The translations under genes were made by a program, and so were the position numbers. Shown here piece after piece: positions 1 to 5,416 of a DNA stretch of 5,416 nt. The first letter of the stretch is position 1; each line of letters begins with the position of its first letter. The DNA comes from DATGHS01 sp035307785 (GTDB lineage: Bacteria > Planctomycetota > Planctomycetia > Gemmatales > Gemmataceae), in the NCBI GenBank assembly GCA_035307785.1, contig DATGHS010000584.1:1-5416 (forward strand), given 5' to 3'. Under the pieces are notes generated by a model. That model saw only the letters and a list, made by a program, of their open reading frames with translations. It was not told the origin of the DNA and made no database searches.

Positions 1-1167
1 CGTGCCGTCGTCAATAAGGCCGAGCAGCAAGCGGAGTTGCCGTTCCCGTTCCAGTACATTGAGCAGCGAGCCTGCTGTCGCCCCGCCCACGCCGTAACGC
101 TGAGCCCGAAATTGCTCAAGCTGGGCCAACACGCGGCGTTCATCCTGGGGCAACGCCAGACCGCGTTCGACGCGGTCTTTGAAATTCGTCCACAATTCCA
201 GGGCTTCGGCGAGGGCCCGATCGTTCGCCCACAAGGCGCCGTATGCGGCATACAGATTCCAATACGCCGCTTCGACGTTCAGCAGCATGAAGTTCACCAT
301 CTTCTGGAACTGCGCGCGCTGTTGATCCAGGCGGACGCGGGTGATCAGGATGCCTTCCGTGCCGACCTGGCGCTCCGTGACGGCCGGGGCCAACGGATTC
401 AGAAGGCTGCCCGGATGGCTGGAATTCAATTGATTAATTTCGATGCCGTAATTACGTAGCAACGGCTGCTCAAACGAGAACACGAGCTGCGGCCGCCACG
501 ACGGGTTGACCGTGGTCGCCCCAAAGGGCGCCGCACTCAGCTTCGTATAGTCGGTGATCCACGTGATCCCGGCCACACCGCCGGTCGGCAGCGGTTTTTC
601 GACACCCGAGCTTAAATTAAAGCTATCGCCATTCTGGAACGACGCCAAAATGTTCGCAATTGCATTGTCAGTCTTGGTCCAGGTCAAACTGGTGAACCAT
701 TGCGCGTCGAACTTAGCAAGGGACGATTCAATATTCGCACCTACGAGAGCCGGATCGAGCGAGAAGACGCGTATGGAGTCGGTGGAAGATACGTCGGTGC
801 TGAAGCCACCAAATTCCGGCAAGCCTTCATTGGGAATGCCCAAGCTGCCGGAAATGATCGCGCCCACGGTCACGCCTTCGGAGCCCACGCTGCCGCGCTC
901 CAGAGCAATGGCGAAAGCCTCTTGCAGGGTGATGTAGCGGATGGGACGGTCTGGACTATCGACGGTCGGCGGAATTGGTTGATTCCAAACGCCTGGCTGC
1001 AGCGTGTACGCTGGATTCGTGTCCAAGTCCGGGCCGGCACCGATGCGGCTATCTAATTGCTTGTAGTGTTCGAAATCGGCCTCGGTGACGAACACCTGCC
1101 GCGTACAGCCCATTAGACACGAAATGGCCATGGTGAGCCCGACCAGCGCTAGCTTCCAGTGCTTCAT
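1..1167 (-). CDS. TolC-family outer-membrane efflux lipoprotein (3' end cut by window edge)
   Basis: An open frame runs without a stop from an ATG at 1167 to the window edge, giving 389 residues of a protein whose C-terminus lies outside. The N-terminus (MKHWK, hydrophobic stretch, LMG-C21) reads as a type II signal peptide with lipobox, so the mature protein is probably lipid-anchored at C21. Residues 79-91 (ITLQEAFAIALER) match the opening helix typical of TolC/OMF proteins. Residues about 150-240 look like beta-barrel strands and include the family-like KPLPTGG (191-197) and FEQPLLRNYG (232-241). From about 277 the protein is helical with EAAYWNLYAAY (299-309), then ERERQLRLLLGL (373-384), as in the periplasmic alpha-barrel. 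Such proteins form trimeric outer-membrane exit ducts for RND, ABC or MFS pumps; substrate and partner cannot be told because no pump gene is in view. Start choice rests on the signal peptide and a GGGGA five bases upstream. Family call is firm, specific role unknown. Confidence 0.93.
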   Translation of the reverse strand, partial: MKHWKLALVGLTMAISCLMGCTRQVFVTEADFEHYKQLDSRIGAGPDLDTNPAYTLQPGVWNQPIPPTVDSPDRPIRYITLQEAFAIALERGSVGSEGVTVGAIISGSLGIPNEGLPEFGGFSTDVSSTDSIRVFSLDPALVGANIESSLAKFDAQWFTSLTWTKTDNAIANILASFQNGDSFNLSSGVEKPLPTGGVAGITWITDYTKLSAAPFGATTVNPSWRPQLVFSFEQPLLRNYGIEINQLNSSHPGSLLNPLAPAVTERQVGTEGILITRVRLDQQRAQFQKMVNFMLLNVEAAYWNLYAAYGALWANDRALAEALELWTNFKDRVERGLALPQDERRVLAQLEQFRAQRYGVGGATAGSLLNVLERERQLRLLLGLIDDGT

Positions 1168-1172
1168 GATCG

Positions 1173-1177
1173 TCCCC
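1173..1177 (-). promoter_or_regulatory. Ribosome-binding site of the TolC-family gene
   Basis: On the minus strand GGGGA lies five bases before the ATG at 1167. It is a partial Shine-Dalgarno match that supports the start also indicated by the signal peptide. Confidence 0.5.
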
Positions 1178-1194
1178 AGCGAAAGACTACTGCT

Positions 1195-1230
1195 CCACGG
1201 CCCCCGAGGCGCAACGCGCCTGCACCGTGG
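1195..1230 (-). repeat. Two-part GC-rich inverted repeat in the TolC-gene leader
   Basis: Two nested perfect inverted repeats are visible. The outer arms are CCACGG (1195-1200) and CCGTGG (1225-1230). The inner arms are AGGCGC (1207-1212) and GCGCCT (1216-1221), around a three-base loop. An asymmetric internal loop of six and three bases separates them. The structure would form in the mRNA leader, ending 27 bases before the start codon and about 17 bases before the ribosome-binding site. No T-run follows in the minus orientation, so it is a poor fit to an intrinsic terminator. A protein-binding site or mRNA leader structure is possible; function is not known. Confidence 0.5.
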
Positions 1231-1304
1231 TCCCCCGAGCATCTGGCTGAGAGAACAGGAAGGCGGTCCATAATCGCGCGCACAGGATTTTGCAAGAGCA
1301 AGAA

Positions 1305-1336
1305 TGGCAATAATGCCAGGAATTCCGCACGGAATT
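1305..1336. repeat. Two adjacent small palindromes downstream of the Mpo1-like gene
   Basis: TGGCA-ATAA-TGCCA (1305-1318) is directly followed by AATTCCG-CA-CGGAATT (1321-1336). Both are perfect inverted repeats. They lie 52-83 bases beyond the stop codon of the Mpo1-like gene and about 140-170 bases before the TolC start. There is no clear T-tract on the minus strand, so a terminator role is only a possibility. The rest of the 1168-1387 spacer shows no gene and no convincing sigma-70 type promoter. Confidence 0.4.
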
Positions 1337-1387
1337 AGCAGATTGATCGATAAGCTGGGGAAGATTTGCAGGCGCGCTGACAAGAAT

Positions 1388-1732
1388 CTATGGATTGGCC
1401 GGCGCCGTCCGATTGGCGAAGCGCGGCGAGATAGCGACCACCGGCAGGCCCAGCAAGCGCTTGATCGCGGCCCATTCGCCCACGTCGTTTCCTTCCCAGC
1501 AATGGCCGATCCATTGCAGCAAATACCCCAGAATGATCGCGGCCACGCCCCAGTACCAGGGCAGGAAGAACAGAAGAACGACACCGGCCACGGCCAGCGG
1601 AATGCCGAGCATGTGAATGGCAAAGTTGCGCCAGTCCTGGTGCCGCAACCGCCAATTGTGCCAGCTGCGGCCCACGAGGCGAAAGATTGCCCGCAGGATC
1701 GGAAAACGCCAACTTGAAGTGGGTTCTGCCAT
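1388..1732 (-). CDS. DUF962 / Mpo1-like small membrane protein
   Basis: The protein has 114 residues from the chosen ATG and matches the DUF962 (YGL010w/Mpo1-like) pattern. It has a first block with H31, N36 and H40 (HQDWRNFAIHMLGIP, 31-45). Hydrophobic segments follow at about 44-59 and 61-76. The second block is LLQWIGHCWEGN (71-82), with H77 and E80. Yeast Mpo1 is an Fe(II)-dependent dioxygenase that shortens 2-hydroxy fatty acids in the ER, using conserved histidines; the bacterial role is not established. Here one can only infer an inner-membrane protein that may act on lipids. The frame stays open upstream to a GTG at 1870, overlapping the stop of the GlmU-like gene, and an ATG at 1792 follows GAAGG with no spacing. 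Neither extension looks family-like, and the ATG at 1732 gives the usual family size, although it lacks a clear Shine-Dalgarno. The family is well supported, the start less so. Confidence 0.85.
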   Translation of the reverse strand: MAEPTSSWRFPILRAIFRLVGRSWHNWRLRHQDWRNFAIHMLGIPLAVAGVVLLFFLPWYWGVAAIILGYLLQWIGHCWEGNDVGEWAAIKRLLGLPVVAISPRFANRTAPANP

Positions 1733-1802
1733 GACGAAAAAGTAGCAGACCCGGCAAAGCGGCACAAGCCGAACCGAGGTCCGATAATGCATCCTTCGTG
1801 GT

Positions 1803-1857
1803 AGCGGAACTCGGAAGAATTCCGAAAATGCGAAGTCGGAATCTTGCGAATTCCGCT
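1803..1857 (-). repeat. Cluster of competing CGGAA/TTCCG inverted repeats upstream of the Mpo1-like gene
   Basis: Outer arms AGCGGAA (1803-1809) and TTCCGCT (1851-1857) are perfectly complementary. Inside, the segment ATTCCGA (1819-1825) can pair with TCGGAAT (1836-1842) over seven bases, or its TTCCGA (1820-1825) with TCGGAA (1811-1816) over six bases with a three-base loop. These two inner stems exclude each other. The block begins 10 bases after the stop of the GlmU-like gene (minus direction) and ends about 70 bases before the Mpo1-like start at 1732. No T-run follows, so it could be an mRNA structure, a processing or stabilising element, or a protein-binding site. Confidence 0.45.
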
Positions 1858-1866
1858 GCCGGCGCG

Positions 1867-3156
1867 TCACGCCGACCGCGCCCAGCGCCGCTGCTCGGCT
1901 TGAGGCAGCGCTTCTCGCCGTTGGGCTTCCGTTTGCGCGTAGACCGCGCGATAAAGGTGCTGGTGCGTTCTCGTAAACCGAATGCCGCGGCGAGCCATTA
2001 CTTCTTCGGCCGTGGGTAGTAACTCTTCCATGTCATCATTTTCCGCGAGATTGCCATGTTTCACCGAGCAAAATGACGGCACGTGCCGGGGCAGGAGTTT
2101 GCCGGCCGGCAGCACGCTGGCGAACACACCAATATTGGTGCCGGTGTTCAGCAAGCAGCCCAAGCCGATCTTCGTGTGGTCGCCGATGAAACTCCCCACC
2201 TTGGTGCAACCGGTCGTCACACGCGCCCCGGCCACCGTGATGATGACTTCGCCATAATCGTGCCGCAAGTCGCTGGTGTGCGCCCCCGCCCCGATGTTGA
2301 CCCATTCGCCAACATAGCTGTGACCGAGAAATCCGTCGTGATATTTGTTCGAAAAGCCATGCACGATGCTGGCTTCGACCTCGCCACCGATGCGGCAATA
2401 TGGGCCGATGGTAGTGCCAGTGCGAATCTTGCCACCGAGCACCTGCGAACCGGGGCCCACATAGCATGGCCCTTCCAGCCGGGTGAATGAGGCGATGAAC
2501 GCACATCGATCCACGATCACGGGTCCGCTCGTGGTATCCACCACGACCTGCGGATCGACCCGAGCCGTCGGATCGAGCCAAAGTTGAGCTTCCGGTCCCA
2601 CGACACTTAGTGCGTTGGGACGCTTGGCGATTGACGATGGGGCCCCGAACTGCTGAAAATCGGCGATGAGCGAGTCACGGTTTTGCTCAATGAGGTCCCA
2701 CGGGCGCGCAATCATTTGCCCGCCGGCTTGGCGCCATGGCAGCGTTTGTTTCCAGTCGTCGAGGAGGTGCGGCAGCGTAAGCGGCGTGCAGCCGATCAGG
2801 TGCTCCGGCTCGACCACAGCCCAGGCCACTTCATTGCCAATCATTCCCAGGCATGGCTCGAAAGGTACGAGCACGAATCCGCCGTCGTCGGCAGGCGGCA
2901 GCCAACGACCGTTCACCATCACCACGGGCCCGAGGCCGAGCCAGGCGGAGTCGTTTACCGGCAGATGCGGATCTTGCTCTCGCAGCAATGGCGCGAGGCA
3001 CGGCCGCACCATGGCGCCGGCGGCTGAAGGCCGAAAGTAGCGCCCCTGCTTCTGGCCCAGGCTGCTCGTGCCGCAGAGCAAATCGAACACGGGCCGCGTC
3101 AGCGTGAGCGGTTCCAAGTCAAACACGCTGTGATCTTCGAACAGGCAGATGCGCAT
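1867..3156 (-). CDS. GlmU-like sugar nucleotidyltransferase / hexapeptide acyltransferase
   Basis: The 429-residue protein has an N-terminal domain of the NTP_transf_4 type, seen in FEDHSVFDLEPLTLTRPVFD (6-25) followed by a conserved glycine at 29 and Q35-K36. Its C-terminal half, from about residue 186, is rich in the six-residue periodicity of left-handed beta-helix acyltransferases (for example GPCYVGPGSQV, 229-239). The block SNKYHDGFLGHSYVGEWVNI (269-288) resembles the GlmU acetyltransferase region. This layout matches the 'alternative' bacterial GlmU family, proposed to make UDP-GlcNAc from glucosamine-1-phosphate in the cytoplasm for peptidoglycan or envelope glycans. The classical GxGTRM pyrophosphorylase loop is absent, as is usual for this family, so the exact substrate is uncertain. 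The tail after about 380 is charged and probably helical. The start at 3156 is chosen because the conserved domain begins there and GGAAGGGG lies seven bases upstream; an in-frame ATG at 3285 would add 43 unrelated residues and run across the promoter-like region. Confidence 0.88.
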   Translation of the reverse strand: MRICLFEDHSVFDLEPLTLTRPVFDLLCGTSSLGQKQGRYFRPSAAGAMVRPCLAPLLREQDPHLPVNDSAWLGLGPVVMVNGRWLPPADDGGFVLVPFEPCLGMIGNEVAWAVVEPEHLIGCTPLTLPHLLDDWKQTLPWRQAGGQMIARPWDLIEQNRDSLIADFQQFGAPSSIAKRPNALSVVGPEAQLWLDPTARVDPQVVVDTTSGPVIVDRCAFIASFTRLEGPCYVGPGSQVLGGKIRTGTTIGPYCRIGGEVEASIVHGFSNKYHDGFLGHSYVGEWVNIGAGAHTSDLRHDYGEVIITVAGARVTTGCTKVGSFIGDHTKIGLGCLLNTGTNIGVFASVLPAGKLLPRHVPSFCSVKHGNLAENDDMEELLPTAEEVMARRGIRFTRTHQHLYRAVYAQTEAQRREALPQAEQRRWARSA

Positions 3157-3163
3157 CCGTGCA

Positions 3164-3171
3164 CCCCTTCC
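3164..3171 (-). promoter_or_regulatory. Ribosome-binding site of the GlmU-like gene
   Basis: GGAAGGGG on the minus strand ends seven bases before the ATG at 3156. It is the best Shine-Dalgarno match among the minus-strand genes here and decides this start over the longer alternative at 3285. Confidence 0.6.
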
Positions 3172-3200
3172 GAATTGGTCTTCGTAATGTTGGCGGGGGC

Positions 3201-3218
3201 AGTATACACTAGATAGTG
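3201..3218 (-). promoter_or_regulatory. Candidate -10 element with an abutting palindrome, upstream of the GlmU-like gene
   Basis: On the minus strand TATACT (3206-3201) matches five of six bases of a sigma-70 -10 box, which would give a leader of roughly 35-40 bases. Directly upstream of it sits a perfect inverted repeat CACTA-GA-TAGTG (3207-3218), in the -10/-35 spacer where a repressor could act. No good -35 hexamer is present at 17 bases, so the promoter would be weak, activator-dependent, or read by another sigma factor. The call is inference from position and sequence. Confidence 0.35.
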
Positions 3219-3335
3219 AACTTCTTCCTAGAGCGAGTCGAGTTGGAGCAAGCGCCGCAAATGCAATCGGAGGAAATGTAGTCACGGACCGCCATCAAAG
3301 TCCAAGTTGATTTATACCAAAACTTCGAGCGAACG

Positions 3336-3548
3336 ATGAAATATCGCTGCAAATTGATTCCATTGCCGCAGGGCCACTGGTTGGCTCGCCATGTGAGTGC
3401 CAGCATGGGCACGGTGGAAGCGCAGGCTGCTGCGCAAGAGCTGGCACTGGAAAAGCTCCGCAACGAATTGCGCTACCGGTTGGAGCTTTGCCCTTGCACC
3501 GGCGAGCAATTCCAAAATCTGCAAGTCGAAGTTGAGGCCGAGTCGTGA
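3336..3548 (+). CDS. Small HicB-like protein with CPC motif, co-translated with CbiX
   Basis: The 70-residue protein starts MKYRCKLIPL, followed by a GHWLARH turn. A helix at about 27-50 (VEAQAAAQELALEKLRNELR) follows, then the segment RYRLELCPCTG (46-56). The strand-strand-helix order and the 'EAL..L...L' type helix recall the small HicB/UPF0150-like fold found in antitoxins and stand-alone proteins, but similarity is only at pattern level. No HicA toxin gene is adjacent, so a toxin-antitoxin role is not supported. C52 and C54, perhaps with C5, could bind a metal. Its TGA overlaps the GTG start of the CbiX gene (GTGA at 3545-3548), implying translational coupling and a linked function. Only a weak purine stretch (GAGCGAAC) precedes the ATG. 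Existence as a gene is supported by the overlap and by coding-like composition; function is unknown. Confidence 0.72.
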   Translation: MKYRCKLIPLPQGHWLARHVSASMGTVEAQAAAQELALEKLRNELRYRLELCPCTGEQFQNLQVEVEAES

Positions 3549-3934
3549 GCGAATCCACCGCGATCGTTCTCGTTGCGCACGGCAGCCGCAATCCCGAAGC
3601 CAATGCCGACACCCATTTCCTGGCCGAGCAGCTTCGCCAGCAAGGAGACTTTGTCTGCGTGGCTGCGGCGTTCCTGGAGCAAGCAGAGCCGGTTATCGAT
3701 GCCGCGGCGGCCATCTGCGTGGCGAGCGGAGCCAAGCGCATCGTGTTATTGCCGCATTTTCTTTCCGCCGGCGTACACGTTTGCCGCGATTTGACGGCGG
3801 CGCAACAGCGGTTGGCGGAGCGGTTTGCAGACGTGGAATTCGCGCTCGCCGAGCCAATCGGCCGGCACCCTTTGCTGCTGCAAGTACTCTGTCAACGGAT
3901 TCGAGAAGTGAGCGATCAGCAAAATCACAGCTGA
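3545..3934 (+). CDS. cbiX: Short-form sirohydrochlorin chelatase (CbiX/SirB family)
   Basis: The 129-residue protein fits the single-domain CbiX-short class. It opens with IVLVAHGSRNPEAN (7-20), containing the catalytic H12 of the HGSR motif. It continues with FLEQAEP (43-49), where E45 is the likely metal-site acid. LLPHFLSAGVHVCRD (68-82) carries the second metal-ligand histidine, H78. Enzymes of this family insert Co2+ (cobalamin, anaerobic route) or Fe2+ (siroheme) into sirohydrochlorin in the cytoplasm; the short forms act as homodimers. Which metal is used here cannot be read from sequence, and no other tetrapyrrole genes are in the window. It starts at GTG 3545, overlapping the stop of the preceding small gene by three bases, so translation is probably coupled. 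It ends 35 bases from the convergent GH3 gene. Family assignment is strong; the gene symbol is by family. Confidence 0.9.
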   Translation: MSESTAIVLVAHGSRNPEANADTHFLAEQLRQQGDFVCVAAAFLEQAEPVIDAAAAICVASGAKRIVLLPHFLSAGVHVCRDLTAAQQRLAERFADVEFALAEPIGRHPLLLQVLCQRIREVSDQQNHS

Positions 3935-3969
3935 CACGGATAAGCAAAGCATCGATCGTATCCATGTAC
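3935..3969. other. Convergent intergenic spacer with a weak inverted repeat
   Basis: This 35-base gap separates the converging CbiX and GH3 genes. It contains GGATA (3938-3942) and TATCC (3959-3963), which could pair over five bases around a 16-base loop holding the palindrome CGATCG. The stem is too weak, and lacks flanking T-runs, to be called a terminator with confidence. Confidence 0.3.
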
Positions 3970-5416
3970 TCAGTGGTTCATTTGTTTTGCCAAAAAGTTC
4001 GAAATCTCTGTCGTGATTTGCCCGCTGTTGTCCATGCGCGGCACTTTGTGTTGGCCGCCGAGCTTGCCTTTGGAGCGCATCCAGTCAGCAAAGCCGCCGC
4101 TGCGCACCGGCACGACCTCCGGCGACGCCAGGCTGATCGAGCCAACCCGGTAGGCAACGTAGTCCTTGTTCAGCTCGTGTAGCGCCTGATCGAGCTTCAT
4201 CGTGAACTGGGTCAAGTCACCGGGCGTTTTTGAGAATTCGATCAGGTAGCGATGATGTCCCGGCTTGCCTGGCTCGGTGGGAAAAATGGGCCCGACGTGA
4301 AAATCGACCACCATCGCACCGGTAGCCTCGGCAGCCCGAGCGACTGCCTGCTCAATTTCTTCGCTGATCAGATGCTCGCCAAAGGCAGAGAGGAAATACT
4401 TCGTCCGGCCGGTGAACTTCAGCAACGGCGGATCACGGCGCTCGAAACGCACCGTGTCGCCCAGGATGAAGCTCCACAGCCCGGCACAAGTCGTTAAGAC
4501 CACGGCATATTGCACGCCCGTTTCGAGATTCGCCACGGTGTGCCGCGTCGGCTTCTCTTTACTGAGTTCGTCCACCGGAACGAACTCGAAAAAGATGCCG
4601 TTATCAACGAATAATCGCAGCAACTGGTAGCGCGGGTCTTCGGTGGCAACATAACCTTCCGAAGACGGGTACGTATCTTGGAAGCTGACCTGGTCGCTGC
4701 CGATGACATCGCGAAAGACGCGGCGGTACGGATCGAACATCGCCCCGCCATGCACTATCAGCTGCAGCGTGGGCCAGATGTCGATGATATGCGTCTTGCC
4801 CGTCTTCTTTTTCAGATACTCGAAGAGTGTGAGCAGCCAGGACGGCACTCCGGTGAGCATGGTGATGGGCAAATAGGCGCTTTCGCGGGCCAGCACTTTG
4901 ACTTTTTCTTCCCAGTCGCCCATCAGGCCGATATCCGGTGGCGGGAAAAAATAAGGCCGCAGAATCGACGACACTTCGCGTGCCGAGATGCCGCTCAGGT
5001 CGCCGTACAGGCTGCCGTCCTCGTTGTGCTTGAGGTCGGTGCTGCCGCCCAGGAAAAATGCCCGGCCACGGAATACCGGCGCTTTTGGATGCTCGTGCAG
5101 AAAATACGCCAGCGTGGTGAGGGCTGAGTTGCGGTTCGACTTCACCATCTGCCGCGAAACCGGCAAGTACTTCGTTGCCCCGCTAGTGGTGCCGGACGAA
5201 AGCGCGTAGTATGGAATGAATTCCGGCCAGGTGATGCCTTGCAGCCGGGGAAACACCGCCTGCCAGTATCCCGTCCACATCTGTTCGTAGGTGCGCAGCG
5301 GCACCCGGCGCTGATAGTCGGCCACATTGCGGATGCTCGAAAAGTCGTGATCCCGGCCAAACTTGGTGAATTGAGCAAACCGGACGAGATCGCGCAGCGT
5401 GCGCGCCTGGGCTTCC
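3970..5416 (-). CDS. GH3-family acyl-amido synthetase (N-terminus cut by window edge)
   Basis: The frame is open from the right edge (first whole codon at 5415) to TGA at 3970-3972, giving 481 visible residues. A GTG at 5325 is internal, because coding resemblance to GH3 proteins continues upstream through FGRDHDF (49-55 of the visible part). The protein belongs to the ANL adenylate-forming superfamily, GH3 branch. It has the phosphate-binding loop SSGTTSGATK (73-82), the motif YPSSEG (249-254) with the acidic E253, GLWSFILGD (312-320), the hinge-region GRTKYFLSAFGEH (336-348), and the C-terminal QHKVPR (455-460). GH3 enzymes activate a carboxylic acid with ATP and join it to an amino acid or other amine in the cytoplasm; plant members conjugate auxin or jasmonate. 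Bacterial substrates are largely unknown, and 'auxin-responsive' in database names should not be taken literally. About 30-60 residues are probably missing. It faces the CbiX gene, with no sign of functional linkage. Confidence 0.92.
   Translation of the reverse strand, partial: EAQARTLRDLVRFAQFTKFGRDHDFSSIRNVADYQRRVPLRTYEQMWTGYWQAVFPRLQGITWPEFIPYYALSSGTTSGATKYLPVSRQMVKSNRNSALTTLAYFLHEHPKAPVFRGRAFFLGGSTDLKHNEDGSLYGDLSGISAREVSSILRPYFFPPPDIGLMGDWEEKVKVLARESAYLPITMLTGVPSWLLTLFEYLKKKTGKTHIIDIWPTLQLIVHGGAMFDPYRRVFRDVIGSDQVSFQDTYPSSEGYVATEDPRYQLLRLFVDNGIFFEFVPVDELSKEKPTRHTVANLETGVQYAVVLTTCAGLWSFILGDTVRFERRDPPLLKFTGRTKYFLSAFGEHLISEEIEQAVARAAEATGAMVVDFHVGPIFPTEPGKPGHHRYLIEFSKTPGDLTQFTMKLDQALHELNKDYVAYRVGSISLASPEVVPVRSGGFADWMRSKGKLGGQHKVPRMDNSGQITTEISNFLAKQMNH

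Noticed and set aside
37..1056. Plus-strand open frames of 118-140 codons opposite the TolC-family gene
   Set aside because: The minus-strand frame is continuous for 389 codons with a signal peptide and TolC motifs; the plus-strand frames are antisense shadows.
2036..2581. 181-codon open frame on the minus strand inside the GlmU-like gene
   Set aside because: It overlaps the convincing hexapeptide-repeat frame completely, has arginine/histidine-rich shadow composition and no recognisable domain.
3216..3281. 21-codon plus-strand frame starting at GTG 3216
   Set aside because: It has no ribosome-binding site and overlaps the promoter-like palindrome; its composition gives no support.
3157..3285. 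N-terminal extension of the GlmU-like protein to an ATG at 3285
   Set aside because: The extra 43 residues are not family-like and would cover the candidate promoter and a good ribosome-binding site for the start at 3156.
3336..3548. HicB antitoxin of a toxin-antitoxin pair
   Set aside because: No HicA-like toxin frame is adjacent; the neighbour is clearly a CbiX chelatase.
3935..3969. Bidirectional intrinsic terminator
   Set aside because: Only a five-base stem with a long loop and no T-tracts could be found.
3397..4182. 261-codon open frame on the plus strand crossing three genes
   Set aside because: It runs through the HicB-like gene, CbiX and the end of the GH3 gene in other frames. 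Its translation is arginine- and alanine-rich with no family pattern, as expected of an out-of-frame reading in GC-rich DNA.

Overview
The window looks like ordinary chromosomal sequence from a member of the Planctomycetota, most likely a Pirellula-like lineage. This is inferred from moderately high GC, weak or variable Shine-Dalgarno sequences, a TolC-type protein with a lipoprotein signal, a GlmU-like protein of the 'alternative' NTP_transf_4 plus hexapeptide-repeat type, and a bacterial GH3 enzyme beside a short CbiX. No 16S rRNA or other marker is present, so the placement is tentative. No mobile element, CRISPR array, tRNA or rRNA was seen.

Layout, left to right. (1) 1-1167, minus strand: N-terminal 389 residues of a TolC-family outer-membrane efflux lipoprotein, cut by the left edge. 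(2) 1168-1387: non-coding leader and spacer with a two-part GC-rich stem, a direct repeat and two small palindromes. (3) 1388-1732, minus: a small membrane protein of the DUF962/Mpo1 family. (4) 1733-1866: spacer with a cluster of mutually exclusive inverted repeats built on CGGAA/TTCCG. (5) 1867-3156, minus: a GlmU-like sugar nucleotidyltransferase/acyltransferase. (6) 3157-3335: divergent intergenic region with a candidate promoter and operator-like palindrome for the GlmU-like gene. (7) 3336-3934, plus: a two-gene unit with a GTGA stop/start overlap, made of a 70-residue HicB-like protein with a CPC motif and a short-form CbiX cobaltochelatase. (8) 3935-3969: short convergent spacer. (9) 3970-5416, minus: a GH3-family acyl-amido synthetase lacking its extreme N-terminus.

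The genes do not form one pathway. The GlmU-like, Mpo1-like and TolC genes run in the same direction, but spacers of 134 and 220 bp with secondary structure make a single tight operon doubtful. An envelope theme (cell-wall sugar precursor, membrane lipid oxidation, outer-membrane export) is possible but inferred. The only clearly co-translated pair is the small HicB-like protein and CbiX. I found no convincing entirely new multi-gene system. The best leads are the CPC protein coupled to the chelatase and the competing stems ahead of the Mpo1-like gene.
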